Assembly (NCBI GenBank): GCA_030141605.1
Contig: JAQGDQ010000020.1
Location: 310,001 to 374,000 of the forward strand
From: Tubiluchus corallicola
Taxonomy: Eukaryota > Priapulida > Priapulimorpha > Priapulimorphida > Tubiluchidae
DNA: 64,000 nucleotides
Direction of reading: 5' to 3'
The notes beneath the pieces were generated by a model. It did not search any database. It was not told where the DNA came from and saw nothing but the letters and a program-made list of their open reading frames with translations. Shown here piece after piece: positions 36,401 to 48,170 of the stretch. Made by a program: the position numbers and the translations under genes. Every line of letters starts with the position of its first letter. Positions within the stretch are counted from its first letter, which is position 1.

Positions 36401-39400
36401 TTTTCTGAGTTGTTCTTGTTTTCTTCATCCTCAGCACGTTGTTCATTTTCGGCTGCATTAGTCTTTGCCAGTGCTCGTTTATGATTGCTGCTCAGATAAC
36501 TTCGCCCTGTGTCGCTCTTTCCGTGTTGAGGATTTGAACATCATTCACAAATTAGTAAAATTAAAATCTAATGACGAGAAAACTAATCCATGTAGGGCTC
36601 GCCAGTTATCTTTTTAAAAGGTAAATGGTGGCGATAATCTGAAATTACAAAATGATCAGCAAAAACATTGAAACATAGATATACGAAGAGAGACAGGATA
36701 GTTTAACTGCCTGCATAGTATCACGAAACTTCGTGCACACTAGACACTCATTAATGCGTCATAACATCCTCCGCTAGCGCGTGTGCGCGAGGCCCAATTT
36801 GAACAAATCTGTCTGATTGGCTTAAAACCGGCCTTCAGTTTCATGTCAAAACTAAATTCACATAAAGCGCAGTTCTTATACATAGTCAGCATATTGGAGT
36901 CAATGAAGCCAAAATTGTGACCTTGAAACAAATTTGATCTCATTTCATTTGGAGTAACAAACTTTATTGTTTACTTTTACATTGTTCATTTGTTGACATG
37001 TAAAGTAAAAGCATTCAACGTCACAGAAGCAGAATCTACCAGGATTAAGTGATTTTAATGCTTGAATTGTAAGATTTCTGCAAACGTATCAACTTTGTCG
37101 TTTAAATTTCTAATTAGTACTCAGGCTTTATTTTAGGTTTTTTAATTCCAGGCTTAACACCTACGTGTTTTTACGTTGAAGTTGCACCACAAGTTGAAAC
37201 CGACGCGACGATGGTTACATTTCCTATACGTGGAACTAGCGACTATATAAAGCTAAACGATGTCATTGATACTAACTTGGATGAAATAACAACGTGTATG
37301 GTAAGTAAAATTTGATCAAATTCTGTTTTGTTTTAAAATTTGTTTCAAATAAAAAACTAAAGCTATGCAGCATATCCAAAGGAGGAAAATGTTCTAAGAA
37401 AAGTATAGCCAATTTAACAAGCACGGAGATAATTCTTAATGTCAAGAAACAGTACAATAAGCCTTTTCACAGGTCCAGCGATTGATGATGATCGTGAAAA
37501 GGTTAAACGTTAAGTGTACCAGACAACGCATTTGTGTACACTTGACAACGCTTCGCAGCCCTTCCTGATAATAATAACAGTTTTAACAGCTAGCTAAAAC
37601 CTTACTTAGTTTTCTTTTTCTCTTGTTCCCAAGCAAGATCTTACTAGTAAATCATTCTACTCACAGACTAATGAATAATTAAGTAAAGTCCTCGTAAAAC
37701 AGTTGAATTTACTGAACTGTCGCTGCAGACGGCTTTACTTTACCCACATGTCACGTGCCGGTTGTAGTTGAGATGCGTTGTGTGACACTCTTAATCTTTG
37801 ACCTACAGCAACTGCTCGTGCACACAACAAAACTGTAGAAAGGTTTAATAAAAAATCCTCCTCCCTCCCAAAAAAATATACACGACATTTCAAACCACCA
37901 CTATGAATCATCTTTAAGTAAAAAGCACAAACGATTAAACATTAATGTTTTGAACTTTGTAATATAAACGTATTCACTAAAGTCACGTGCAAAGGAATGC
38001 AAGCAGAGGAGAAGCACTATGCACATAGTAAATAAAAACCACAAAAGAAAAAAAACACACACAAAGCACTAGTCGCAACAACTCAATACACGATACATAA
38101 ACTACAGCATGGAAACACGATGCCCTGGATTATATTTAATGAAGCATTGTAAACGGTTTATGCTGGACTAAGCGGAAAACGCAAAAAATAAAACTGTTTG
38201 TAGTGTATTAGCAGAGGTTCGGATCAAAACATTGTGTAGCTTTCATTTTCTTTGTTATGAGATTTTTTATTTATCACCAATCTGCCTAATTTTTAGACAT
38301 TCAACGTGTAGAATAAATAAGATATTCATGTATATATTACGCTTTACAAAGGACTAAACATAGTTAACGACCAACAAATACCATTTTGAACATCATTGTC
38401 AAACGTCTTGCCAAAAAGTGATCTAGGCAATCGGATTTTTATGTTAACATTTAATTCAACCATTGTATGTTAACACGGTGCTTTTTTACATTAAATAATA
38501 TTATTATACCGGAAAATTATTGGAAAGTTATAGCTAATTATAAATTAATGCGAAAGAACACGTAAAAATTCTCATTTGTGTATTTGGTGTATTGCTTTAG
38601 TGGGTGAAAACTGACGTCCCTAATACCGGTGCTGGAGGAACAGCAGATGATCTTACATTCATATCATATGCCACTAGTTCAGCAAATGGGGGAAATCAGT
38701 ATTTGTTCTACGTGAGACGGGATTCTGTGAATTTATGGATTGATGGGCAGCAATCGTGAGTGCAATTGTGCACAGGTGGGCGTGTCTTTGACGGTTAAAT
38801 CTTGCTTTTAATTTAAGAGTTACTAAAAGTGTAATTTGCTCAAAGTTTCGTGGCATTTCTTTTATATGTCTTTTGTGATATTTTGTTATTATCTCGGTAT
38901 TCTATGCTGTCCCTCAAAATCTTTTCTTGGGCTTTCTGAATCAAATCCTCGACATTCTATATATTCCTCTGAGCCATTCCTTCAACGATAACCTATGTTT
39001 ATGGGCAGGCGGATGAAAAATATAATTGGTTAATTGTTCAGCAGGCAGACACAAAATTGTTCAAATTTTAATTTGCTGAGTGAGATAAACATGAAAAGCT
39101 GAGTTAATAGAATTTTTGCCAAAGTAACAAAATGGGAAAACAAAACAACATAAAATATCTTATCTACAAAATAGCAAATGGGCTTAACGAAGTCTTCACT
39201 ATACGTTCATACTATTAACATTAATACCATAACATAACTAGAAAAAACACAATTTAAAATTGCTAATTATGTATTTATTATAATATATAATTCGAGTAAA
39301 TATACTCTTTCGAGCAAAAACTATTCAAAAGCCAAAGTTACTTTACACGTATCTCCAATTGCTACTTGAAGCAAGAATTACTTTTAGCTACCATTAAAAA

Positions 39401-42400
39401 CCAGAATGTTTACATTTCTGGCTTTACCTACAAAAGCACTACATTGAAAGTGCGCGCATTATTGATATTTTTAAGGTGTAGCGTTAGTGGCCGATAGCGT
39501 GATGGTTGGGTACAGTTAGTGACTGATGATGGAAGTTATGGTCACCAGACACTGTGATGATTTAATGTGGTGAACTTGTTAGCTGCTGACTGTGGTAGAG
39601 TATAATAATATCCATGATGTTGTTTTGCTTGGTTGATCAAATGCAGGAAATGATGCGTGGAAAGAGATAAATGAACAAATAATTGAATGAAGTAAGCAAT
39701 TTTAATTTAAACTTAAAAGTAACGACCGACAAACTGATTAGCCAGTTCAAGTTATACAAGCAATTGAACAACCAAACGATCAAGCATCAACCAACCAGCA
39801 TGTTAATAAACCAATCAGTCCAAATTATGGAAGCTACTGTTTTAATAGCTTGTCAGTGTAGCAGTTCACAGACTCTAACGTAAAATAAGGGAAAATGGCG
39901 CAGTTAATACAGTAGGCGTGCGTAATTGTGTAATTCTACTTCACATATGGTGTATATTGTTCCAGCATTTTTTTGCTTAAAGTGCATACTGGACAACAAA
40001 AATTTCCACATCATTTTTGACTAGTTTATTAACTAAAAAAACTTTTTAGATCAACGTTTGATCAAATGTGGTACGAACAACAGCTGACAACCACAATTCA
40101 GCTGCTTCTAACGGAAATGGCCCTTCCAGTGTTTAATGAATAGCAATCCTGCCAGGATTGTTTAGCTAGATGTGTTTCCCTTGTTCTAGTTGTCTATCAC
40201 CTGCATTTTCATAATAAAGAAGGAAAATAATCATATACGTTGTAGAAATTGGTTTTCCCTCTATGATAAGAGTAACCCTATATGCAGTCACATACTTTTA
40301 CAAGACAGCTGTGAATTTAAATAGCGAGTGAGATCAGTAATGAATGTAGAACATTTAGTTTTTGTTATTGATTTTATTTATTTCTAAAGCTTTGTACATT
40401 TAGGTCGGTTTGCGATTCCTCGTTCAATGCTTTTTTAAATTTACAAAATTACAAGTAAACAATTACATGCGTTGAATAATTGCTATACGCAATAACTGTA
40501 ACAGAATTTTGATGTTGTCCTGTTAATCTATTATTATTGCACAATTTTACACATTGCGTAGTTTTACAGTTGCAATGATGAAAATTATAAGCGACAATGG
40601 TGATTATTTAAGTCTCGGTATAAAATCCGATTTTTTCTTTCAACGAATAAAGTGAATACACCGAATATATTTAAATTCAATAGAAAAACAAAATACCTAA
40701 AGTTGCAAGTTGCATTCTTAATTTAGGGACTTTTCTTCCTCTTGCATTGTTGCGATGTGATGTTACGCGCCTAGGTGTTCATTATTTTCAAGCTCCAAAA
40801 CGATATTGTCCCTCGCTGTGTTGCCTATTTGCCCTTTTCAATTAATCTTTAACTAATGTAGCAAAATCAAATTATTTTTTCTTTTAGAAAGCTCAAAATT
40901 TCACTGCTTTATGGCACTTTGTACAAAATGGTACAGAATGAGTGCGGACTCAATGGAAACAACTTTAGCGGACCTAAAACGTGCGAACAGAAAAATCTGT
41001 GCATGTGCGTGTCAGTGCGGACGCAGTGGAAACCCGGTCTAGACCCACTGGTTTTTCAAGTGAACCTTTCAGCATTGCAACTTCTTTCAAAAAGCAGATT
41101 AATTACACCACCTGGGTCGTTGATTTTGCTGGTTCATATGCCTTGTTGGCTCCTGGAAAATTGCAGGACAACAACTTCCCACATTATTTTGTTGCATAAC
41201 ACTTCTATTTAAAATAAAAGACGACGTGACAAGTTAGTCTGATTCGTAGGTGAAAAGTTTCATCGCTACCATTAAATCTACTAGTTCCCACCAGTCAGTA
41301 AAGCTCAAAGATGAACTAGGTCTATGTTCTTCTGATGTGTGAATTATGTAAACTTGGAAGATGACTATACTGTTTTGATTGTAACCTTTTGTTTTCATGT
41401 TTGAAATCTGTTTGAAAACGCAGCATGTCAGCAACTGAGAAGCGAACATATTTTGACTTAAACATTTCGCGATAAATCAATGAATAGTATCTAGTCTGAT
41501 AGGGGCCATTAGTGTTTTTCTGTAAGATGAGAATTTTCTAATAATAAGACCTGAAACATATTCACAAAGTGCTTAGTATGTATCGAAAAGCACCACTGTT
41601 AGGCTGGCCAACATTACCCTATGTGGTGGCCGATATTACATGCCACTGGCTAACATTACCCTATATGGCGGCCGATATTATATGCCACTGGCTAACATTA
41701 CCCTATATGGTGGCCGATATTACATGCAACTGGCTAACATTACCCTATGTGGTGGCCGATATTACATGCCACTGGCTAACATTACCCTATATGGTGGCCG
41801 ATATTATATGCCACTGGCTAACATTACCCTATATGGTGGCCGATATTACATGCAACTGGCTAACATTACCCTATGTGGTGGCCGATATTACATGCAACTG
41901 GCTAACATTACCCTATATGGCGGCCGATATTACATGCAACTGGCTAACGTTGCCCTGATTTAGACTGCACAGAGTGCACAAGTAATACGGCCGATTACAA
42001 TGAAGTGAGCGACAAAAACCATTTCTTCGCATTCCTGTAAAGCAGACAAATACATCGATGTGTCTGCTAAGTGTGTACATAAACACTAGTAATAATACAG
42101 GCTATATCACTGAAGAAATTTAAATGTGGCCAACACCCCATATACGCTAGGTGATAACTTATGTTATTTGAAATAAATTGTCTTTGGTTTTAGGTGCAGA
42201 AAATTCGAGGTAACCAAAACGTTTGTTCAACTTTCGGAAAATCTGGTGAAAAAACATGTTAAAAATGTTAAACACAATTAATCTGTAATTTGTGGTCATT
42301 TATAGTCATCTACAATCACGTTAAAATACTTTACGCACACACAATTCTGCTAAAATAATTCTTGAAACTTGAAAGAGTACTAAACGACACCTTTTACATC

Positions 42401-45400
42401 ATTTTTATCTACAAGTCCAAGCAAAAGGAGCAAAGCTTTTTTCATAGTCAGTAAGATAACAGTTTTTAGTAACTCACCATCATCATATGCCCATTACGTC
42501 TATTGTAGACACTCTAAATTAAAAGAAATCTGCCCTCACGACAGGTAAAACTAGCAAAAAGAAAAGTATATGAAACCAAATGTGAACGAAAGTGAAAAGT
42601 GCTGGAGTCGCACGTCCTCTAACTTGACTCTTGCAATCACTTCAGACCATGCTGCTCTGTCACCCGCAAACTCCCACGTAGCTCCACTCTCCGTGCATTT
42701 TTGATAGCTACTGATGTATTGGTGAGATATTTTTGGATGAAATTAATGTAAGTCCGCAGCTGTCCTCCTTGTGATTTCTTTTCTTTCAGCAATGCTTCTT
42801 TGAAAGTTAATTTTAAAGACAGTAGCAGATATACATATAAATATACATACAAATAAAAACTATTCCTTTTTATTTTGACGTGGTTTTACCAAAGGAGCGA
42901 CATTAGAAAGTAAAAATTATACCCAGATAGTCAAAAAAAAGTTTGAGGTTCCGCGTAGAAACGTTTTTTGAGAATATCGCATTTGTGCAATTGAAAGTAA
43001 AATGTAAAAGAATATAATACTTCTGTTTTAAGGACGCCGAACACACTTGCAGCCACTACAAACCTCAGAAATAATCAATGGCATTCGGTATGTGCTGGTT
43101 ACGATACAACAACGAACACATACTTTGTGTCTGTAGATGGGGTTGTCCTAAAGTAAGATATCTTACTAGTTTCTCAAGTTTCCTGTAATACAATAATAGT
43201 ATTTCTATATACATTTAATATTACTTTTATGTGGTAACTAAAAACTAATTTTTCTCCAAACCAAAGTATATTTTCTTAATTAGTATAGTCATAATAAGTA
43301 ATATACGTATATGTATTACTGAATGTATATTTCGTTATAGTGATATATATATTGCAATAACAAAAACTGCAATATGACCAGGACAAGATTTAATGATTAA
43401 TCTTGAGCTATATGCCGAATTTGCGGAATTGCTGATTTGGACGAATTATCATTTCGCATGACAATGCACATTAATTTACCGCCTCATAAGGGTAGACAGA
43501 TAGATAGAAAGGATTATTTGCATGCAAACTTGCAGTTAAAAACTGAATAAAATTATATTTGCCCCCCCTCCAATTAAATGACATTAACTGTAGAGAATAG
43601 CATAATAAAATATACAAGATCACACAAAAGTGCAATATTAGTACAACCTTTTGGTAGAAACACCACATAATGCAATGAATCTTCCTTAAAATCCTTTACA
43701 AATCAATTATGTATCCTTGAATCTATAGCTGTTAACGTAATACAGTTAATGGTATGCTACTTGGTGAATTAACTAGAATCGATGAAAAATTTAGCATGTG
43801 ACAAATACAGGCTGATACTCGCCTTAGAGCAACATAAAACAACGCGATCTTCGCTTTCAAAACCTCTTAATTTCACGTCATTTTTTGTAATAACTTAATG
43901 AAAGACGCGTTTGATGTTAAATTTACTTTTGTTTAATTTCAAGCTGGTAATTACGGTTCTAATCCTGGGCCAATACAATCGGGTGGATACTTAATATTTG
44001 GACAGGATCAGACTGATGGGGGCACTGGTTTCACAGCAAGTCAAAGTTTTCGAGGAATGGTGACGGGTATCATTGTAGCAATAGGCTATAAGTAATGAGA
44101 TTTATTAAGCAGACAACACTGACTGACAGTTCTTTTACAATGTACTTAATTTTTTATTCTGACTGCTGTTTCTAGTTAGTCGGGGGCTTAGTGGTCAATG
44201 GGCAGCTTGGCTTTCATCGCTGCTTGGGGATTTTCTCAGTGCCAGATTAAGGCTCTGCTGGCCCTAATGCCCATTTTGATAAGTGACCTGAAAATACAGA
44301 TATTTTGCGCTCACCGACGAAAGGAAAATAAGTTAAACTTAGAAAATGAAAATTTATTGCGCAAAAATTTAGAACAACCAATATTTTTTATAGTAATTAC
44401 TATTGGTACATGTGCCCATATGCTTAGTTCGCCCTTGGCTTTCTTGGACTTTTTCAATGTTTTACGATATACCTCATTTCCTGTCAGGACCAATACTTGG
44501 ATTTCTTAAGTGTATTGCTACAGTTTCATGGCCAACAAAAAAGGAAATTCTTCAGATTGTTGCTGAGCTTCACTCATTTCAGCAGCCTAGCAGAAGACTC
44601 ACTGGCTCGTCAATATCGATGACAATGGAAAAAGTGAGTTTCTTTTCAGACAGTAATTTTCTCCTGATGTGAACGACCTTTAACCCTATTATCATTTGGT
44701 CATGCACCATTTGGTTGTCATTGGTTTCATAGGAGCTGTCAGTAAAATTATAATTTTTAGCCAAGATTTTCAGATTTTAGCCTAATGATTGTCAATGCAT
44801 TCATTAGGATCCTGCTCGAAAGGCATAACATTCATACACTGAGTTAGCAGGGGCAGCAAAATACTGTTGCAAAGTGGCGCTTTCGCACATTCATAGCTAT
44901 CTAGTTGACTGCCTGCAGAATCTTGAATAACAAGTTTTAAACCTCGCAGAATCCTTGTAACATCTAACTCCATCCAATTCAGAAGCCAGGAGTTTTTGAG
45001 ATCAGTAGTCAGCGGAATAGCTTGAAAGCTCAACCAGTCTGCAAAATCTTCCACATACAGCTTATACTCCACCCTCAAAACTTAAGCAGCAAGATTAAAA
45101 GGACCAGGTGCAGAGAAAATATCTTGGACAACTACAGTGGCCCCTATCATCATGAGATGTATTAGGACCAGAGATGCTTTACACAAGAAGACGCGAAATG
45201 TAAACTGTAGCAGGTATTCCTCTAAAAGAAACACACGATAGATTAATTTCTTAAAGAAAAACAAAATAGCAGAGCTTTTACCTCAAAAAAGCAAACAGAA
45301 TTATCACATGGTTAACAAAAAATACGGTGTTATTCATCAACCATGTTAAGTTAAAATTTTCGACAAACGTTCCTGTCTCAATGGTGTCTCATTCATTCGT

Positions 45401-46594
45401 TATTGCAAAGGTCACAGTAAAAAATACAAAACATTTATTTACGTGTAAAAATAAAGGAAAGCATTTTTTATCATCACCTGAAAACTTATGAATGTTTTCC
45501 ATATTTTTTTGTGGCCTGGATTTTTGGCTGGCCTTAAGGCGTGTGCTATGTTTGCCTAATGGTTAATCCGGCACTGGATTTTCTCCCTGTCATTACCCTT
45601 CACAAAGGTCCCTAAAACAAAGTAATATGCTCGTGGCAAAGTCACAAACAAATGAATAGGTCAGGGTTAAAGGGGCCATTTGAAAATGTTTTTATGTTTG
45701 ATAAAGTACCTGATGGATTAAGAAATGTCTGAAGAAATATTACGGCATCAGATCTGGATTCAATTTTTTCCAACTTAGAGTGCTACGTACGAATAAAGAT
45801 AATAGGCCTAAATGTTTTTTGTGAAATTATCATACTGATTAAAGTAGTAACTAAGTAACACCGCTTAAATTGCTTGAAAGTTTAATAAGTTATTATCATT
45901 GTAATTGCGTCACGATAATGTATATAATTTAGACATGGGTACCGGTGTGCTTAGTTACGAAAGTTCAGCACTACTGAACCAGTTTACCAAACGGATGAGT
46001 ATCGTTAAGAAAATTGCATCTGGGCGGTTATGACTGCACCTTAAGCCTTTATTTGTTGAGTTTCAGTGATGCAAGTTCTATTTTCAACTTAATGAAATCA
46101 TCCTCAAGTGAATTTCTGACCAGCTAAAGACGAACGTTCCATAAACTTCTAAACTATATAATATTGTAATCACAGTTCTTACTAAATAAGTATTCATTTC
46201 TTCGCGCTTGAACTGCTCCAGTATATTCGCATCTGTCATGTGTCACGAAATTGATTTAGAATTGAACATAATAGCAGTTTAATAAGATTAAAACATTTTT
46301 TCAGATTCGATGACGGAGTCCTGTTTAAATAATGATGACTCATACATCTTTAATTGGGAAGACCCAGTTATGCAGCTTATTGGTGGTTTGATGAAAGGTC
46401 AATCTACGTGCCCTGGACCAATTGAAATGGAAAGAGTATGCGCTCTGAGAGAAAAGGAGTTAGAAATACTCTTTGACTTCATCACTGGCATTGCCAAGAA
46501 AACAGCTTCGCTAATTTACAGAATTTCTGACGAACTTAGACAAATTGGGAGGGGCCTTAGTACGTCTAGACCTAGGTCTAGACATTATAATTAA
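33336..46594 (+). CDS. P3: diverged pentraxin-like gene, 5' end not found, probably frame-broken
   Basis: Exons A 33336-33453, B 35419-35493, C 37152-37300, D 38601-38755, E 43033-43152, F 43944-44091, G 46305-46594. A to E join in frame and code the end of a signal peptide (AGFVFACLDIMA|Q), a Gly/Arg-rich linker, the pentraxin entry MVTFPIRGTSDYIKL, the core, and WHSVCAGYD. Exon F carries LIFGQDQTDGG and SQSFRG; exon G ends the domain (FNWEDP) and adds a helical extension like that of P1. E has a strong donor in phase 2, but F can only be read from phase 1. F again ends in phase 2 while G needs phase 1. As visible, translation would stop soon after E. Either exons are missed or this is a recent pseudogene. 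In F, two of the five P1-type Ca2+ ligands are Thr. Confidence 0.6.
33669..33751. mobile_element. Short palindromic MITE-like element
   Basis: The left arm GGGCCCGATTTCACAAAGCC pairs with the right arm GGCTTTGTGAAACCGGCTCC, with about 40 bp between. TIRs of the TTTCACAAAG type are, from memory, widespread in marine invertebrate genomes. Lies in P3 intron A-B. Confidence 0.6.
34225..35105 (+). mobile_element. Repeat A, copy 2
   Basis: The left end holds several direct ATGGCACAGAAAAA-like units and the right end several TGCCATTTTTCTGTGCC-like units, i.e. tandem motifs in inverted orientation at the two ends. Inside: GGTTAGGGTTA, a CCAAAGAAGCCATACTTC block, one copy of CCGAACACTACGTACA...GTGAAG, and CAGACGGAGTG. 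Non-coding. Lies in P3 intron A-B. Confidence 0.6.
35419..35493 (+). CDS. P3 exon B: linker
   Basis: 75 nt, acceptor TTTACAG, donor GAAG|GTAATT, phase 1 to phase 1. Codes YFNPLQPYLHKFRKAVKF and an acidic end; no known fold. Confidence 0.6.
35494..37151. other. P3 intron B-C
   Basis: No supported gene. A 66-codon minus-strand open frame at about 36340-36537 with a polar composition is too weak to call. Confidence 0.4.
37152..37300 (+). CDS. P3 exon C: start of pentraxin domain
   Basis: 149 nt, acceptor AATTCCAG, donor TATG|GTAAGT. LTPTC, then 7 extra codons compared with P1 exon 3, then TMVTFPIRGTSDYIKL and the first conserved cysteine in ITTCM. Confidence 0.82.
38601..38755 (+). CDS. P3 exon D: pentraxin core
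   Basis: 155 nt, phase 0 to phase 2. WVKTDVPNTG, DDLTFISYAT and LWIDGQQ match P1 exon 4 with one codon fewer. Confidence 0.82.
38756..43032. other. P3 intron D-E (4.3 kb)
   Basis: Mostly unique AT-rich sequence plus the 42-bp minisatellite. A short open frame at 40981-41199 ending WVVDFAGSYALLAPGK looks protein-like but has no splice context and no recognised family. Confidence 0.5.
41605..41957. repeat. 42-bp minisatellite, about 8.4 units
   Basis: Unit of the form TGGCTAACATTACCCTATRT, GGYGGCCGATATTAYATGCM, AC. Because 42 is a multiple of 3, two forward frames stay open throughout (14-residue repeat LPYMVADITCHWLT in one). Variant order suggests a three-unit higher-order repeat. Confidence 0.95.
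43033..43152 (+). CDS. P3 exon E: pentraxin signature strand
   Basis: Acceptor TTTTAAG joins exon D in frame. LRNNQWHSVCAGYD has the second cysteine; SVDGVVL matches the end of P1 exon 5. The only strong donor (AA|GTAAGA) leaves phase 2, whereas P1 leaves phase 1. Confidence 0.75.
43944..44091 (+). CDS. P3 exon F: pentraxin loop block
   Basis: IQSGGYLIFGQDQ and FTASQSFRGMVTG match P1 exon 6. The 3' end is cut short: VAIGYK then TAA in place of the 'FDSKLEENVIG' type ending. Phase does not fit exon E or G. Confidence 0.65.
44579..45078 (-). pseudogene. gag-like fragment, frameshifted copy
   Basis: Same sequence as 16032-16505 on the opposite strand. It is split by a frame change near 44770 after ECIDN, so the open frame seen in the other copy is not maintained. 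Lies in P3 intron F-G, antisense to P3. Confidence 0.5.
46305..46594 (+). CDS. P3 exon G: domain end and helical tail
   Basis: Acceptor TTTTTTCAG, stop TAA 46592-46594. SMTESCLNNDDSYIFNWED, QSTCPGPIEMERVCALRE, then ELEILFDFITGIAKKTASLI and DELRQI, with an Arg/Ser-rich end. It shares the C-L-E-E--L--FI---A--TASLI pattern with P1 and P2. Confidence 0.75.
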
Positions 46595-46718
46595 AATGGA
46601 GATGCCTATAGTAACATTGTCAATTGATTTTTTTATGGCTGTTAGGTACTCATTTAAAAAACACTTGTACATTTTTATCCAAAGTTCTGGAAGGATAGAG
46701 GTCGTATGAATTTCAGTA

Positions 46719-46724
46719 AATAAA
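46719..46724 (+). terminator. Candidate P3 polyadenylation signal
   Basis: AATAAA 125 nt after the stop of exon G. Confidence 0.35.
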
Positions 46725-46881
46725 AATTTACAGAGTCTGACTTTTGCATTTTCATTTTTGCTCGTGTACCATGTATTTTAAATTCTAGTACAAATAAAGG
46801 TGTTATAACTACACAGTCATTTAGCATCTTCAGAAAATGTGTAGAATTTAGAGATAACAAGCGAGCTATGATGTTTCAACA

Positions 46882-47204
46882 GGTCGCAACACTAGAAGAT
46901 GTCGAGCTTCATACTTCATATTGCGTCTTATCAAACTGCTCCAGAATACCAGTTAAAATACATTTAAATTGTAAACAGTAACAATAGTAGGATAAAAACG
47001 CCACGTTGGGCCACTGTATACGCGAAGCGTCAGCAAGGATTCATAACAGTCTCTGAAGATTTTAAGAAATGAAGGGAAAAGTGCTTAATGTGGTGAATTT
47101 CAAAAATATTAAAAGACAACCAATTCTTTTCACATTAGAGGCTTTCGTCCAACGACAGGCAACAAAAAATGTAGTTACAGGTTAATTATGCCAACTGAAT
47201 GTAG
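46882..47204. other. No feature seen
   Basis: Unique AT-rich sequence between the inverted duplication and repeat A copy 3. Confidence 0.4.
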
Positions 47205-48170
47205 GTAAAAATGTCCTATGAAAAATAGCACAGTAAAAACAGCATGGTAAATATATGGCACAAAGAAAATGACACTTTTAGTAAAATATGAGTTTAGGGT
47301 TAGGGTTACTGAAAAGGATTATTATTTTACTTATTTTTACCTCTGCCAAGGAAGTTATGCTTCAACACCGTGGGGGTTGTTTGGTAGTTTTTTGTCGGTC
47401 ATAGTAAGCCTAAACACTAAACATAGTATTACGCAAAAACTAAGTAAAGAAATTTACACGAAACTTTGTATAGGATGCCAAAATGGGCACTTTTTTGGCA
47501 AAAGTCGATCGTAACACCATCTACAAAAAGCATTTGTGAAGCACTTCGTGGAGGTCTCAGATGGAGTGTTTAATACTTCTTTTTTATTATCTCCGCTAGG
47601 ACACACAAATATCAGTTAGGTCTAGGTTCTATTTAGAGAAATACTCGCTTGCTAAATCTAGATCTAGATTGTTTTCGCAAAACTCGATCCTAACACCAGT
47701 TACAAAAAACATTCGTGAAGCACTTCGTGTAGGTCTCAGCTAGATTTAGTTAGTTCCAAGTTCCGAGAGACATTCTCACTTGCTAGATTTAAATCTAGAT
47801 CTAGGTCTAGATTTTTCGATGTGTATAGTCTTATAAGCTGACTTGCCATCTAAGTACGTATGTATGTCAATCTATTAACTTCGCCAAATTTTTGCTAGTC
47901 TATATAATACCAATACAGATACATTTTTGTATGTTTGCTTGTTCATCTTTGTTTTAAGTTTTTTAATCAAAAAAAAATTAGAGAACAAGTTTAGGGTTAT
48001 TCGGTTTTGGCATAGAACAGGCTTTGGCGTAAAGATTCCTACTGAAAGCGCCTTCTGGTTTTATTACAGAAATCAAATGCATCAAAATAACATATGACAC
48101 ATTTTTCTATTTTTCCATTTATGGCATTTTTTCATGTGCCATTTTTATCTGCGCCACTTTTTCTTATACC
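47205..48170 (+). mobile_element. Repeat A, copy 3
   Basis: Same block order as copies 1 and 2: AGCACAGTAAAAAC-type left motifs, TTTAGGGTTAGGGTTACT, a CCAAGGAAGTTATGCTTC block, two spaced copies of the internal motif (near 47520 and 47685, both with GTGAAGCACTTCGTG), ATGCATCAAAATAACATAT, and TTTTTCATGTGCCATTTTTA right motifs. The two internal motifs are about 165 bp apart, not tandem. Confidence 0.6.

Larger units (their letters stand above)
43819..46881 (+). repeat. Inverted duplication, right copy
   Basis: Reverse-complement partner of 13999-17275. It starts in the P3 intron E-F and ends beyond P3 exon G. Since P3 has exons A-E in front, this copy is more likely the source. Confidence 0.85.

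Noticed and set aside
36340-36537. Minus-strand 66-codon polar open frame, maybe a transposon or zinc-finger protein piece
   Set aside because: No motif I can name, no start, and only one short frame in an intron.
40981-41199. Open frame ending WVVDFAGSYALLAPGK
   Set aside because: Protein-like end but no family recognised and no splice signals; left as intron content.
41569-41963. 129- and 107-codon open frames with a 14-residue repeat
   Set aside because: The frame stays open because the 42-bp unit is divisible by 3; no start or splice context supports a gene.
44198-44672. Open frames reading MGSLAFIAAWGF and overlapping ones, also at 16412-16893
   Set aside because: They overlap the gag-like fragment in antisense, are broken between the two copies and match nothing recognisable.
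47290-47310. TTTAGGGTTAGGG, possible interstitial telomere repeat
   Set aside because: Only about two units; also part of repeat A (similar at 34370), so not telomeric evidence.
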